DNA of 64,000 bases from Parolsenella sp958406235 (GCF_039062465.1 NZ_JBCLNF010000006.1:1-64000); one strand, 5' to 3'. Positions 51,482 to 59,780 are shown, numbered from the stretch's first letter. Numbers and translations are program-made. Notes: a model not told the origin generated them from the sequence alone.

Positions 51482-52471
51482 ATGGTAGGTATCGTCCTAG
51501 CAAGTCATGGCGAGCTAGCGGCAGGCGTGCGGCAGACGAGCTCCATGGTCTTTGGTGACCAGGAGAACGTTGTCGTCGTGAGCCTCGAGCCCTCCATGGG
51601 CCCTGATGACTTCAGGGCCAACCTCGAGAAGGCGGTCGCCACTCTCGAGAACCAGGAGCAGGTCCTGTTCCTGGTCGACCTTTGGGGAGGCACGCCGTTC
51701 AATCAGACGACCGCCTTCGCCAAGGGGCACGACACCTGGGCAATCGTGACGGGCCTCAGTCTGCCGATGGTCATCGAGGCCTTCTCGGCACGCTTCGATC
51801 CGTCTAAGACCGCCCACGAAATCGCGGCGCACATCGTTGGCGAGGCGCGCAAGGGCGTCCGCGTCCTGCCCGAGGAGCTCGAGCCCGCGCCCGAGGTCAA
51901 GGCGGCTCCTGTTGCCAAGGCCGGCGCCATCGCGCCGGGGACGGTGCTCGGCGACGGCAAGATCGACATCGCCGCCGTCCGCATCGACACGCGTCTGCTC
52001 CATGGTCAGGTGGCAACTGCCTGGACCAAGCAGATCACCCCGAACCGCATCATCGTGGTCTCCGATGGCGTCGCTCACGACGAGCTGCGCAAGACCATGA
52101 TCGAGCAGGCGGCGCCTCCGGGAGTTCCGGCCAACGTCGTCCCCATCAGCAAGATGGTCGAGGTCGCCAAGGATCCGCGCTTCGGCGCCACCAAGGCGTT
52201 CCTGCTCTTCGAGACCCCGCAGGACCTCCTCAGGTGCATCGAGGGCGGCGTTGACATCAAGAAGGTCAACATCGGCTCCATGGCGCACTCCGTGGGCAAG
52301 GTCGTGGTCACCAACGCTATCGCCATGGGCGAGGATGACGTGAAGACCCTCGAGGAGCTCAAGGCCAAGGGTGTCGAGTTCGAGGCCCGCAAGGTTCCGT
52401 CTGACTCCTCTGAGGACATCGACGCAATGCTCAGGAAAGCCAAGGCCGAGCTGGCCGAACAGGCAAAGTAA
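51482..52471 (+). CDS. manX: PTS mannose/fructose/sorbose-family IIAB component
   Basis: 329 residues from ATG 51482 (GGGAGGTAGG upstream; the frame back to 51443 lacks a ribosome-binding site). IIA domain 1-135 with phosphorylated H9 in VLASHGELA; an Ala/Pro-rich hinge (136-160); IIB domain 160-325 with H174 in IDTRLLHGQVATAW. The protein passes phosphate from HPr to the incoming sugar. It forms an operon with IIC, IID and DUF956. Which sugar is taken up cannot be read from the sequence; mannose/glucose-type is the default for this order. Confidence 0.94.
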   Translation: MVGIVLASHGELAAGVRQTSSMVFGDQENVVVVSLEPSMGPDDFRANLEKAVATLENQEQVLFLVDLWGGTPFNQTTAFAKGHDTWAIVTGLSLPMVIEAFSARFDPSKTAHEIAAHIVGEARKGVRVLPEELEPAPEVKAAPVAKAGAIAPGTVLGDGKIDIAAVRIDTRLLHGQVATAWTKQITPNRIIVVSDGVAHDELRKTMIEQAAPPGVPANVVPISKMVEVAKDPRFGATKAFLLFETPQDLLRCIEGGVDIKKVNIGSMAHSVGKVVVTNAIAMGEDDVKTLEELKAKGVEFEARKVPSDSSEDIDAMLRKAKAELAEQAK

Positions 52472-52486
52472 GGGAGGGTCTAACAC

Positions 52487-53302
52487 ATGTCTCCGATTAC
52501 CATCGCGCTCGTCGCAATCGTTGCCCTGCTTGCAGGCATGGAGGGCATCCTCGACGAGTTCCAGTTCCATCAGCCGCTAGTCGCGTGCACGCTGATCGGC
52601 CTCGTCACGGGCCACCTCCAGGAGGGCATCCTTCTTGGCGGTTCGCTCCAGATGATGGCTCTCGGCTGGGCGAACATCGGTGCCGCCGTCGCCCCTGACG
52701 CGGCTCTCGCCTCGGTCGCCTCTTCGATCATCATGGTGCTCGCCCTCAATGGCGGCAGCGTCGACTCCTCTACGGCCATCACGGCCGCCATCGCCGTGGC
52801 CGTGCCGCTGTCCGTCGCCGGCCTCTTCCTGACGATGATCTGCCGCACCATCGCGACCGCCATGGTCCACGGCATGGACGCGTGCGCCGAGAAGGGCGAC
52901 TTCGCGGGCATCGAGCGCTGGCAGGTCGCCGGCATCCTCATGCAGGGCGTCCGCATCGCCATCCCCGCCGTCATGCTCTGCATCATTCCTGCCGAGGCCG
53001 TGACCAACGTCCTCAATGCCATGCCTGACTGGCTCTCCGGCGGCATGGCCGTCGGCGGCGGCATGGTCGCCTCCGTCGGCTACGCCATGGTCATCAACAT
53101 GATGGCCACCAAGGAGACCTGGCCGTTCTTCATCCTCGGCTTCGTCCTCGCCGCCATTTCGCAGCTGACGCTCATCGCCCTCGGCCTCATCGGCATCTCG
53201 CTCGCCCTCATCTACCTCGGCCTCAAGGACATGGCCAAGCAGGGCGGCGGTAACGGTGGGTCCGGCGACCCGCTCGGCGACATCCTGAACGACTACGAGT
53301 AG
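52487..53302 (+). CDS. manY: PTS mannose-family IIC component
   Basis: 271 residues, integral membrane. The N-terminal half has GILDEFQFHQPLVACTLIGLVTGHLQEGILLGGSLQMMALGWANIGAAVAPDAALASV, the IIC signature for mannose-family permeases. It forms the translocation pathway with IID. GGGAGGG lies before the ATG; IID begins 18 bp after its stop. Confidence 0.95.
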   Translation: MSPITIALVAIVALLAGMEGILDEFQFHQPLVACTLIGLVTGHLQEGILLGGSLQMMALGWANIGAAVAPDAALASVASSIIMVLALNGGSVDSSTAITAAIAVAVPLSVAGLFLTMICRTIATAMVHGMDACAEKGDFAGIERWQVAGILMQGVRIAIPAVMLCIIPAEAVTNVLNAMPDWLSGGMAVGGGMVASVGYAMVINMMATKETWPFFILGFVLAAISQLTLIALGLIGISLALIYLGLKDMAKQGGGNGGSGDPLGDILNDYE

Positions 53303-53320
53303 GAAGGGGGAGTGATCACC

Positions 53321-54241
53321 ATGGCAGAGAACAAGGTTCAGCTTACTAAGTCCGATCGACAGAAGGTCTGCTTCCGTCACCAGTTCCTCCAGGGCTCGTG
53401 GAACTACGAGCGCATGCAGAACGGCGGTTGGTGCTTCGCGATGATCCCCGCGATCAAGAAGCTCTACACCGACAAGGACGACCAGATCGCCGCCCTGAAG
53501 CGTCACCTCGAGTTCTACAACACGCACCCCTACGTGTCCGCGCCGGTCATCGGCGTCACGCTCGCCCTCGAGGAGGAGCGTGCCAACGGTGCCCCCATCG
53601 ACGACGTCGCCATCCAGGGCGTGAAGGTTGGCATGATGGGCCCGCTCGCCGGCGTCGGCGACCCGGCCTTCTGGTTCACCCTTCGCCCGATCCTCGGCGC
53701 CCTGGGCGCTTCCATCGCGCTCTCCGGCAGCATCATGGGCCCGCTCCTGTTCTTCTTCGCGTGGAACATCATCCGCTATGCGTTCCTGTGGTACACGCAG
53801 GAGTTTGGCTACAAGGTGGGTTCCTCCATCGCCAAGGACCTCTCCGGCGGCCTCATGGGCAAGGTGACCGAGGGCGCCTCCATCCTTGGCATGTTCATCA
53901 TCGGTTCGCTCGTTGAGCGCTGGGTCTCGATCTCCTTCACCCCGATCGTCTCCCAGATCACGCAGTCCGAGGGCGCCTACATCGACTGGGCGAGCCTGCC
54001 CGCCGGTTCTGAGGGCGTCAAGGAAGCGCTGACGGCGTACAGCTCGATCGGCGCCACCGCGCTCGACCCGGTCAAGACCACCACGCTCCAGGCAAACCTT
54101 GACCAGCTCATTCCTGGTCTCGCGGCCGTCGGCCTGACGCTTCTGGTCTGCAAGCTCCTCAAGAAGAAGGTCAGCCCGATCGTCATCATCCTCGCCCTGT
54201 TCGCCGTGGGCATCGTGGGCCGTCTGCTCGGCTTCATGTAG
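53321..54241 (+). CDS. manZ: PTS mannose-family IID component
   Basis: 306 residues from ATG 53321 (GGAAGGGGGAG upstream; an in-frame GTG at 53312 is an alternative). RHQFLQGSWNYERMQNGGWCFAMIPAIKKLY and HLEFYNTHPYVSAPVIGVTLALEEERANG followed by GVKVGMMGPLAGVGDPAFWFTLRPILGALGASIAL are IID hallmarks; hydrophobic segments occupy the C-terminal half. It partners with IIC. A strong terminator follows. Confidence 0.95.
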   Translation: MAENKVQLTKSDRQKVCFRHQFLQGSWNYERMQNGGWCFAMIPAIKKLYTDKDDQIAALKRHLEFYNTHPYVSAPVIGVTLALEEERANGAPIDDVAIQGVKVGMMGPLAGVGDPAFWFTLRPILGALGASIALSGSIMGPLLFFFAWNIIRYAFLWYTQEFGYKVGSSIAKDLSGGLMGKVTEGASILGMFIIGSLVERWVSISFTPIVSQITQSEGAYIDWASLPAGSEGVKEALTAYSSIGATALDPVKTTTLQANLDQLIPGLAAVGLTLLVCKLLKKKVSPIVIILALFAVGIVGRLLGFM

Positions 54242-54269
54242 GATATGAGACGCTCATAGCGTCCTAGCA

Positions 54270-54308
54270 GGCCGCACCCCTGGCGCTAGCTGGTGGGTGC
54301 GGCCTTTT
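54270..54308 (+). terminator. Intrinsic terminator between manZ and the DUF956 gene
   Basis: Perfect 10-bp stem GGCCGCACCC (54270-54279) / GGGTGCGGCC (54295-54304), followed by TTTT (54305-54308). A smaller GACGCT-CAT-AGCGTC hairpin lies just before it (54248-54262). Confidence 0.85.
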
Positions 54309-54332
54309 CGTCAAACGCCTAAGGAGACACGC

Positions 54333-54707
54333 ATGGTCCAGTCTCAGAACACGAAGGTCGACTACACGGAGAGGGCCTCGTCGCTTTCCGGGGTTGCCAC
54401 CTATGGCGACGTTATGGTTGGCGACCGCGCGTTCGAGTTTTACAACGAGCGTAACAAGGAGGATTTCATCCAGATCCCGTGGGATGAGGTCGACTACGTG
54501 GCCGCGGAGGTCCTGCCCGGGAAGAAGATCGCCCGATTCGCGATCTTTACCAAGGAAAACGGGCATTTTGACTTCTCGACGCGCGATAACAAGGCGACGC
54601 TGCGCGCCATGAGGGAGCATCTTCCAGAGGAGCTCCTGCAGAGGAGCCCGTCGCTCCTCGACGTTCTCAAGGCAGGCGTGCGGAGTTTGTCGCGTTTGGG
54701 CCGCTAG
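54333..54707 (+). CDS. DUF956 protein of mannose PTS operons (ManO-like)
   Basis: 124 residues from ATG 54333 (AAGGAG 6 nt upstream). VMVGDRAFEFYNERNKEDFIQIPWDEVDYVAAEVLPGKKIARFAIFTKENGHFDFSTRDNKATLRAMREHL fits DUF956, a small cytoplasmic protein encoded at the end of many mannose PTS operons with a presumed regulatory role. It is downstream of a strong terminator, so it is probably expressed by read-through at lower levels than the transporter. Confidence 0.88.
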   Translation: MVQSQNTKVDYTERASSLSGVATYGDVMVGDRAFEFYNERNKEDFIQIPWDEVDYVAAEVLPGKKIARFAIFTKENGHFDFSTRDNKATLRAMREHLPEELLQRSPSLLDVLKAGVRSLSRLGR

Positions 54708-54719
54708 CCCGCGAGGTGA

Positions 54720-54741
54720 TATAATCCATCAGTCGTATGCG
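54720..54741 (+). promoter_or_regulatory. efp promoter with GTATGCG start-site motif
   Basis: Consensus TATAAT (54720-54725) followed by GTATGCG at 54735-54741. A TTGGGC at 54696-54701 gives an 18-bp spacer. Confidence 0.6.
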
Positions 54742-54782
54742 TAACGGCCCGAGAGGGCAGCAATAAGAAAGTGAGTCGCCAG

Positions 54783-55349
54783 ATGCAGCAGATCAGCACC
54801 GCCGAGTTCAAGAACGGCATGGGTCTCAAGATCAAGGACAAGATCTATACCCTCGTCGAGTTCCAGCACGTCAAGCCCGGTAAGGGTGGCGCCTTCGTTC
54901 GTTACAAGATCAAGGACCTCCGCTCCGGCCGCGTCATCGGCGACCAGACCTGCAACGCTGGCTCTAAGTTCGACTCCGTCATGCTCTCCACCAAGGAGAT
55001 GCAGTACCTCTACAACGACGGTGACAACTACTACTTCATGGACATGGAGACTTACGAGCAGATCCCCGTCCCCGCTGACTTTATCGGCGAGAACTCCAAG
55101 TGGCTCAAGGAGAACGACACCTGCCAGCTGATGTACGCTGACGACGATCTTCTCACCGTCCAGCCGCCGATGTTCATCGAGGTCGAGATCACCAAGACCG
55201 ACCCGGGCTTCAAGGGCGACACCGTCCAGGGCGGCGGCAAGCCGGCCACCGTCGAGACCGGCGCCGTCATCCAGGTCCCGATGTACCTCAACGAGGGCGA
55301 AGTCATCAAGGTCGACACTCGCGAGGGCAAGTTCGTCGCGCGCGTCTAG
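54783..55349 (+). CDS. efp: Translation elongation factor P
   Basis: 188 residues from ATG 54783 (AAAGTGAG upstream). The start is supported by the tip lysine K34 (VKPGKGGAF), which then has the same number as in E. coli EF-P; the in-frame GTG at 54771 would shift it. KOW-like domain I, then two OB domains (ADDDLLTVQPPMFIEVEI, VETGAVIQVPMYLNEGEVIKVDTREGKFVARV). It relieves ribosome stalling at polyproline stretches, which fits the Pro-rich tails of several proteins in this window. Start of a unit efp-Asp23-nusB-xseB. Confidence 0.96.
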   Translation: MQQISTAEFKNGMGLKIKDKIYTLVEFQHVKPGKGGAFVRYKIKDLRSGRVIGDQTCNAGSKFDSVMLSTKEMQYLYNDGDNYYFMDMETYEQIPVPADFIGENSKWLKENDTCQLMYADDDLLTVQPPMFIEVEITKTDPGFKGDTVQGGGKPATVETGAVIQVPMYLNEGEVIKVDTREGKFVARV

Positions 55350-55360
55350 CACAAACCCAC

Positions 55361-55388
55361 GGCCACGCCATCCGGCGTGGCCTCACTT
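55361..55388 (+). terminator. Terminator-like hairpin after efp
   Basis: Perfect 9-bp stem GGCCACGCC (55361-55369) / GGCGTGGCC (55374-55382), loop ATCC, then TCACTTCC. No proper T-run, so it may only attenuate. Confidence 0.5.
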
Positions 55389-55409
55389 CCCTCATGGAAA
55401 GGGGCAGGC

Positions 55410-55772
55410 ATGAGCAATGAGCTGAGAATCGCCGGCATGGGCGTGTCGAAGAACGTCATCTCCCAGATTGTGGGCACTGCCGCGGAGAAGGTCGAGGGTG
55501 TCGCTGCCATCTATGGCCAGGACATCGCGCGCGGCCTCATCGCCATGCTCACGTCCAAGCCCCAGCCCACCACTAACGCCGTCGAGTGCTCGGTCGCCGA
55601 TGACGACTCCCTCGTCATCACCGTGCGCCTCGCCGTGTTCTTCGGCTACCCGTTCACCAAGCTGGCCGCCGAGGTCCGTTCTGCCGTCGCCACCGCCGTT
55701 GACGCGCAGATTGGCGTCCGCGTCTCGAGCATCGACGTCTGCATCGACGAACTCATCTTCCCCAAGGAGTAG
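55410..55772 (+). CDS. Asp23/Gls24 family envelope stress protein
   Basis: 120 residues from ATG 55410 (GGAAAGGGG upstream). MGVSKNVISQIVGTAAEKVEGVAAIYG and VITVRLAVFFGYPFTKLAAEVRSAVATAVDAQIGVRVSSIDVCIDELIF fit the Asp23/Gls24 domain, small soluble proteins that associate with the membrane or envelope and are induced by stress; the copy between efp and nusB is a conserved Gram-positive arrangement (YqhY-like, tied to acetyl-CoA carboxylase regulation in Bacillus). Confidence 0.9.
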   Translation: MSNELRIAGMGVSKNVISQIVGTAAEKVEGVAAIYGQDIARGLIAMLTSKPQPTTNAVECSVADDDSLVITVRLAVFFGYPFTKLAAEVRSAVATAVDAQIGVRVSSIDVCIDELIFPKE

Positions 55773-55777
55773 GTCCC

Positions 55778-56389
55778 TTGTCTTCTAGCTCTCGTATCGT
55801 CGGGCGCACGCTCGCCCGCTGCCAGGCCCTTCAGCTGCTCTTCCAGGCCGAGGCCTGTGGCCGCAGCGTCGCCGATGTCCTCGCTGGTGACTACGTGCTC
55901 TCTGAGGGTCCCCTCGTCGAGTACGCAGAACAGCTCGCTCGCGGCACCGATGAGCACCGCGCCGAGCTCGATCATGTCCTTTCCGGTGCCGCCCGCAACT
56001 GGAGCATCAGCCGTATGTCTGCGACGGACCGCAACCTTCTGCGTGTCGCCCTGTACGAGATCCTCTTCGAGGATGACGTCGACAAGGCCGTCAGCATCGA
56101 CGAGTGCGTCGAGCTTGCGAAGGCCTTTGGCAGCTCGGACGAGTCCTCGCGCTTCGTGAACGGCGTTCTCGGCCGCGTCGCCGCGGATATCGACAACGGT
56201 GTTGACGTGATCGAGGTCGCTCGCAAGAACTACGAGGATTCCGCCGCCGAGCTCGCCTCCGCCGCCTATGGCGACGAGGATGACCGCGAATATGCCTCGG
56301 AGGAAGACTTCGCGCCTGAGCGCGAGAACTTCTACGGTGGCGACTACGAGGCCTCTGACGTGCCCGAGTGGGCCCGAGAGGGCGAGTAA
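55778..56389 (+). CDS. nusB: Transcription antitermination factor NusB
   Basis: 203 residues starting at TTG 55778 (AAGGAG 8 nt upstream, overlapping the previous gene's end). RTLARCQALQLLFQAEACGRS, NWSISRMSATDRNLLRVALYEILFEDDVDKAVSIDECVELAKAFGSSDESSRFVNGVLGRVA match NusB, the all-helical RNA-binding antitermination factor for rRNA operons. The final 55 residues are an acidic extension absent from typical NusB (about 140 residues). xseB follows 2 bp later. Confidence 0.92.
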   Translation: MSSSSRIVGRTLARCQALQLLFQAEACGRSVADVLAGDYVLSEGPLVEYAEQLARGTDEHRAELDHVLSGAARNWSISRMSATDRNLLRVALYEILFEDDVDKAVSIDECVELAKAFGSSDESSRFVNGVLGRVAADIDNGVDVIEVARKNYEDSAAELASAAYGDEDDREYASEEDFAPERENFYGGDYEASDVPEWAREGE

Positions 56390-56391
56390 CC

Positions 56392-56610
56392 ATGGCTTCC
56401 AAGCCGGACACCTCGAGTTACGAGCGCTTCTCGGACGTGACTGATCGTCTCGACGAGATCGTTGCCGCGGTGCGCGACAAGGGCACCTCGCTCGAGCGCT
56501 CGCTTGACCTGTTCGACGAGGCCATCGCTCTTGGCACGAGGGCCGTCGACCTAGTCGACAAGGTCGCCTTCTCGCCCGAGGAGCGCGAGCGCCTGGTCGA
56601 CAAAAGTTGA
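56392..56610 (+). CDS. xseB: Exodeoxyribonuclease VII small subunit
   Basis: 72 residues from ATG 56392. YERFSDVTDRLDEIVAAVRDKGTSLERSLDLFDEAIALGTRAVDLVDKVAFSPEERERLVDKS fits the XseB coiled-coil pattern (FExxLxxLExIVxxLExGxxSLExSLxLFEEG). It binds XseA to form the single-strand exonuclease; xseA is not adjacent. The TGA stop lies within the 5' arm of the palindromic repeat beginning at 56605, so the last codons come from the repeat insertion. Confidence 0.88.
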   Translation: MASKPDTSSYERFSDVTDRLDEIVAAVRDKGTSLERSLDLFDEAIALGTRAVDLVDKVAFSPEERERLVDKS

Positions 56611-56636
56611 CAAAGGGACAGTCCCTTTTTCAGGTC
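56605..56636. repeat. Palindromic GGGACAGTCCC repeat, chimeric copy
   Basis: Copy 1 of three. Left half AGTTGACAAAGGGAC is identical to the left half of the 59843 copy, while the right half GTCCCTTTTTCAGGT is identical to the right half of the 59797 copy. It also supplies the stop codon of xseB. Confidence 0.8.
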
Positions 56637-56820
56637 TGGCAAGTGGTCTTGCCGCACAATTTGCGAAGTAACCAAGCGAGCCGCGATTGCGGCTCGTTTG
56701 CTATCTAGAAGGGGAGCGCCGCCTCCATAGGGGGCGTCGCGTCCCATAGAGGGATAGAGCTGTGCTGCTCGCTCGCATCCCGTGCCCGTTGCGCCTCTCC
56801 CGCGTTCGTCGCTTCTATCC

Positions 56821-56838
56821 AAACCATTTGTCTGGTTT
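56821..56838 (+). promoter_or_regulatory. AAACCA...TGGTTT dyad upstream of ygeX
   Basis: AAACCA (56821-56826) and TGGTTT (56833-56838), 6-bp arms, 6-bp spacer; the half-site resembles the GTTTGG / CAAAC words of the larger dyad at 56941. The stretch 56637-57030 is otherwise without a supported gene and is AT-rich from 56820 on. Confidence 0.35.
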
Positions 56839-56940
56839 ATGTTGCGCGTCTCCGTTCACGCTTGAAAACCGTACGTTCGCCAATCGGCACAATTCCTGCC
56901 TTGATTCGAACAAGAAGTATGGTTTCATATGGAATAACAA

Positions 56941-56969
56941 ACTAATTGTTTGGTTTGCAAACAATTAGT
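56941..56969 (+). promoter_or_regulatory. 29-bp AT-rich operator-like palindrome before ygeX
   Basis: ACTAATTGTTTG (56941-56952), spacer GTTTG, CAAACAATTAGT (56958-56969): 12-bp perfect arms, with GTTTGCAAAC nested inside. It is 62 bp before the ygeX GTG. A 9-bp direct repeat TAGTCGGTC (56966 and 57002) and a GGCGGG/CCCGCC hairpin (56979-56997) lie between it and the gene. Confidence 0.6.
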
Positions 56970-57030
56970 CGGTCACTTGGCGGGTGAGGTTCCCGCCGTG
57001 CTAGTCGGTCGCGACGGAAAGGACGCAAAC

Positions 57031-58245
57031 GTGAGCGAGAGGATCGAATGGGCCGTTAACGAGATGCCCAAGAGCGATGACGCGCACCTCGGCATCATGT
57101 CCCTGGAGAACGTCAAGAAGGCCCGCGCCTTCCACGAGAGCTTCCCCCAGTATTCTGTGACGCCGCTTGCTTGCCTCGATCAACAGGCCAAGCGCCTCGG
57201 CATCGCCGGCCTTGCCGTGAAGGACGAGTCGTATCGCTTCGGCCTCAACGCCTTCAAGGTCCTCGGCGGCTCCTTCGCGATGGCCAACTACATTGCCGAC
57301 GAGACCAACAAGGACGTCGCGGATTGCACCTACGATTACCTCACCTCCGACGAGCTCGCCCGCGACTTCGGCCAGGCCACCTTCTTCACCGCCACTGACG
57401 GCAACCATGGCCGCGGCGTTGCCTGGGCTGCCAACAAGCTCGGCCAGAAGGCCGTCGTCCACATGCCCAAGGGTTCCACGAAGCCCCGCTTCGACAACAT
57501 CGCCGCCGAGGGCGCCAAGGTCACCATCGAGGAGGTCAACTACGACGAGTGCGTCCGCATGGCTGCCGCCGAGGCTGACGCCTGCGACCGTGGCGTGATC
57601 GTCCAGGACACCGCCTGGGAGGGCTACGAGAAGATCCCGTCCTGGATCATGGAGGGCTACGGCACCATGGCCTCCGAGGCTGCCGAGCAGCTCGCAGAGG
57701 CTGGCGTCGAGCGCCCGACCCACGTCTTCGTCCAGGCTGGCGTCGGCTCGCTCGCCGGTGCCGTCGTGGGCTACTTCACCAACCTCTTCCCGGACAACCC
57801 GCCCATCTTCGTCGTCGCCGAGTGCGCCCCGGCCGCGTGCCTCTACAAGGGTGCCAAGGCTGGCGACGGCGAGCCCCGCATCGTCGGTGGTGACATGCCG
57901 TCCATCATGGCCGGCCTCTGCTGCGGCGAGCCCAACATCCTCGGCTGGGACATCCTGCGCAACCACGTCCGCGCCTTCGTCTCCTGCCCTGACTGGGTGA
58001 CCGCCCGCGGCATGCGCGTCCTCGGTGCCCCCGAGAAGGGCGACCCGCGCGTCATCTCCGGCGAGTCCGGCGCCGTCACGAGCGGCCTCGTCATGACGCT
58101 CATGCAGGACCCGGAGTACGCCGAGCTCAAGGAGGCCATCGGCCTCGACGAGAACAGCTCCGTCCTGTGCTTCTCCACCGAGGGCGACACTGATCCCGAG
58201 CAGTATCGTAGGATCGTCTGGGAGGGCGAGTATCCCACCTTCTAG
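57031..58245 (+). CDS. ygeX: 2,3-diaminopropionate ammonia-lyase
   Basis: 404 residues from GTG 57031 (GGAAAGGAC 8 nt upstream). Fold type II PLP enzyme that turns 2,3-diaminopropionate into pyruvate and two ammonia. The PLP lysine is K76 in RFGLNAFKVLGGSFAM (K77 in the E. coli protein), with FTATDGNHGRGVAWAA, VQDTAWEGYEKIPSWIMEGYGTM, and FVQAGVGSLAGAVVGYF as further signatures. It heads the ygeX-ygeY-ygeW-arcC-modE/mocA-hyuA run on the plus strand. This cluster is known from purine-degrading gut bacteria; the upstream operators suggest inducible control. Confidence 0.93.
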   Translation: MSERIEWAVNEMPKSDDAHLGIMSLENVKKARAFHESFPQYSVTPLACLDQQAKRLGIAGLAVKDESYRFGLNAFKVLGGSFAMANYIADETNKDVADCTYDYLTSDELARDFGQATFFTATDGNHGRGVAWAANKLGQKAVVHMPKGSTKPRFDNIAAEGAKVTIEEVNYDECVRMAAAEADACDRGVIVQDTAWEGYEKIPSWIMEGYGTMASEAAEQLAEAGVERPTHVFVQAGVGSLAGAVVGYFTNLFPDNPPIFVVAECAPAACLYKGAKAGDGEPRIVGGDMPSIMAGLCCGEPNILGWDILRNHVRAFVSCPDWVTARGMRVLGAPEKGDPRVISGESGAVTSGLVMTLMQDPEYAELKEAIGLDENSSVLCFSTEGDTDPEQYRRIVWEGEYPTF

Positions 58246-58260
58246 GGCGCTCTGCTCGAA

Positions 58261-58319
58261 CCGGCCTCGCCGCGAGAGCTTCTTTCGCGCAGGCCCGGTC
58301 TTGCCGCGAGGACTTCCTT
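58261..58319. repeat. Imperfect 25-bp direct repeat between ygeX and ygeY
   Basis: 58261-58285 and 58295-58319 match at 20 of 25 positions (both begin CCGG and share GCCGCGAG). They lie in the 149-bp ygeX-ygeY gap. No other feature is seen there. Confidence 0.45.
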
Positions 58320-58394
58320 ACTAACTGCGGGAGCCCCAGGGGCGGCGCCAAGTGATTCCAGGTAAAAGGGCCATCCAACAGAAAGGTTGCAGAC

Positions 58395-59780
58395 ATGGCT
58401 AAGCAGCTCGATTACGACCTCATCAAGAAGACCGCTGAGGACTACGGCAAGGACATGACGGCGTTCCTTCGCGCCATGATCAGCCACCCGTCCGAGTCCT
58501 GCGAGGAGGGCGAGGTCGTCGCCTGCATCAAGGCCGAGATGGAGAAGCTCGGCTTCGACGAGGTCAAGGTCGACGGCCTTGGCAACGTCATGGGCTTCAT
58601 GGGCGACGGCGACAAGATCATCGCCATCGACTCCCACATCGACACCGTTGGTATCGGCAACATCGAGAACTGGGACTTCGACCCGTACAAGGGCTTCGAG
58701 GATGACGAGCTGATCGGTGGCCGCGGCGGCTCCGACCAGGAGGGCGGCATGGCCTCCGCCACCTACGCTGCCAAGATGATGAAGGACCTCGACCTCATCC
58801 CCGAGGGCTACAAGGTCATGGTCGTCGGCACCGTCCAGGAAGAGGACTGCGACGGTATGTGCTGGCAGTACATCTACAACGTTGACGGCATCAAGCCCGA
58901 GTTCGTCATCTCCACCGAGCCCACCGACGGCGGCATCTACCGTGGTCACCGCGGCCGCATGGAGATCCGCGTCGACGTTCACGGCACCTCCTGCCACGGC
59001 TCCGCTCCCGACCGCGGCGACAACGCCATCTACAAGATGGCCGACATCATCGCCGACGTCCGCAAGCTCAACAACAACGGCTGCGACGAGTCGACCGACG
59101 TCAAGGGCCTCGTGAAGATGCTCGACCCGAAGTATAACCCGGATCACTACGAGGACGCCCGCTTCCTCGGTCGCGGCACCTGCACCGTCTCCCAGATCTT
59201 CTACACCTCTCCGTCCCGCTGCGCCGTCGCTGACTCCTGCGCCATCTCCATCGACCGCCGCATGACCGCCGGCGAGACCTACAAGTCCTGCCTGGAGGAG
59301 GTTGAGAATCTCCCGGCCGTCAAGAAGTACGGCGAGGGCGTCAAGGTCTCCATGTACATGTATGACCGTCCGTCCTGGACCGGCGAGGTCTACGAGACCG
59401 AGGCCTACTTCCCGACGTGGATCAACAAGGAGACCGCTCCGCACGTCAAGGCCCTCGTCGACGCCCACAAGGCCCTCTTCGGCGATGAGCGCATCGGCTG
59501 CGAGAAGTCCATGGACAAGCGCGCCGGTCGCCCGCTGTGCGACAAGTGGACCTTCTCCACGAACTGCGTCTCCATCCAGGGCCGCTACGGCATCCCCTGC
59601 GTCGGCTTTGGCCCCGGCGCCGAGTCCCAGGCCCACGCTCCCAACGAGGTCACCTACAAGCAGGACCTCCCGACCTGCGCCGCCCTCTACGTCGCCGCTC
59701 TGAACCTCTACGAGCCCAGCGCCGAGATGGACAACGCCACCACCTACCGCGCCGAGCTCACCGACAACGACATCAAGTAG
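58395..59780 (+). CDS. ygeY: YgeY family M20 metallohydrolase
   Basis: 461 residues. M20/ArgE-DapE superfamily: metal-binding AIDSHIDTVG near residue 77, GGRGGSDQEGGMASATYAAKMM near 112 (bridging Asp), GTVQEEDCDGMCWQY near 148 (catalytic Glu-Glu), TEPTDGGIYRGHRGRMEI near 175, and FSTNCVSIQGRYGIPCVGFGPG...HAPNE near 400 (last ligands). The YgeY subfamily is grouped with selenium-dependent molybdenum hydroxylase genes. Its substrate is likely an acyl- or carbamoyl-amino acid intermediate leading to diaminopropionate, by context only. Confidence 0.92.
   Translation: MAKQLDYDLIKKTAEDYGKDMTAFLRAMISHPSESCEEGEVVACIKAEMEKLGFDEVKVDGLGNVMGFMGDGDKIIAIDSHIDTVGIGNIENWDFDPYKGFEDDELIGGRGGSDQEGGMASATYAAKMMKDLDLIPEGYKVMVVGTVQEEDCDGMCWQYIYNVDGIKPEFVISTEPTDGGIYRGHRGRMEIRVDVHGTSCHGSAPDRGDNAIYKMADIIADVRKLNNNGCDESTDVKGLVKMLDPKYNPDHYEDARFLGRGTCTVSQIFYTSPSRCAVADSCAISIDRRMTAGETYKSCLEEVENLPAVKKYGEGVKVSMYMYDRPSWTGEVYETEAYFPTWINKETAPHVKALVDAHKALFGDERIGCEKSMDKRAGRPLCDKWTFSTNCVSIQGRYGIPCVGFGPGAESQAHAPNEVTYKQDLPTCAALYVAALNLYEPSAEMDNATTYRAELTDNDIK

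Noticed and set aside
56762..56968. 68-residue frame upstream of ygeX
   Set aside because: Runs through the operator dyads, has no ribosome-binding site and no similarity that I recognise.
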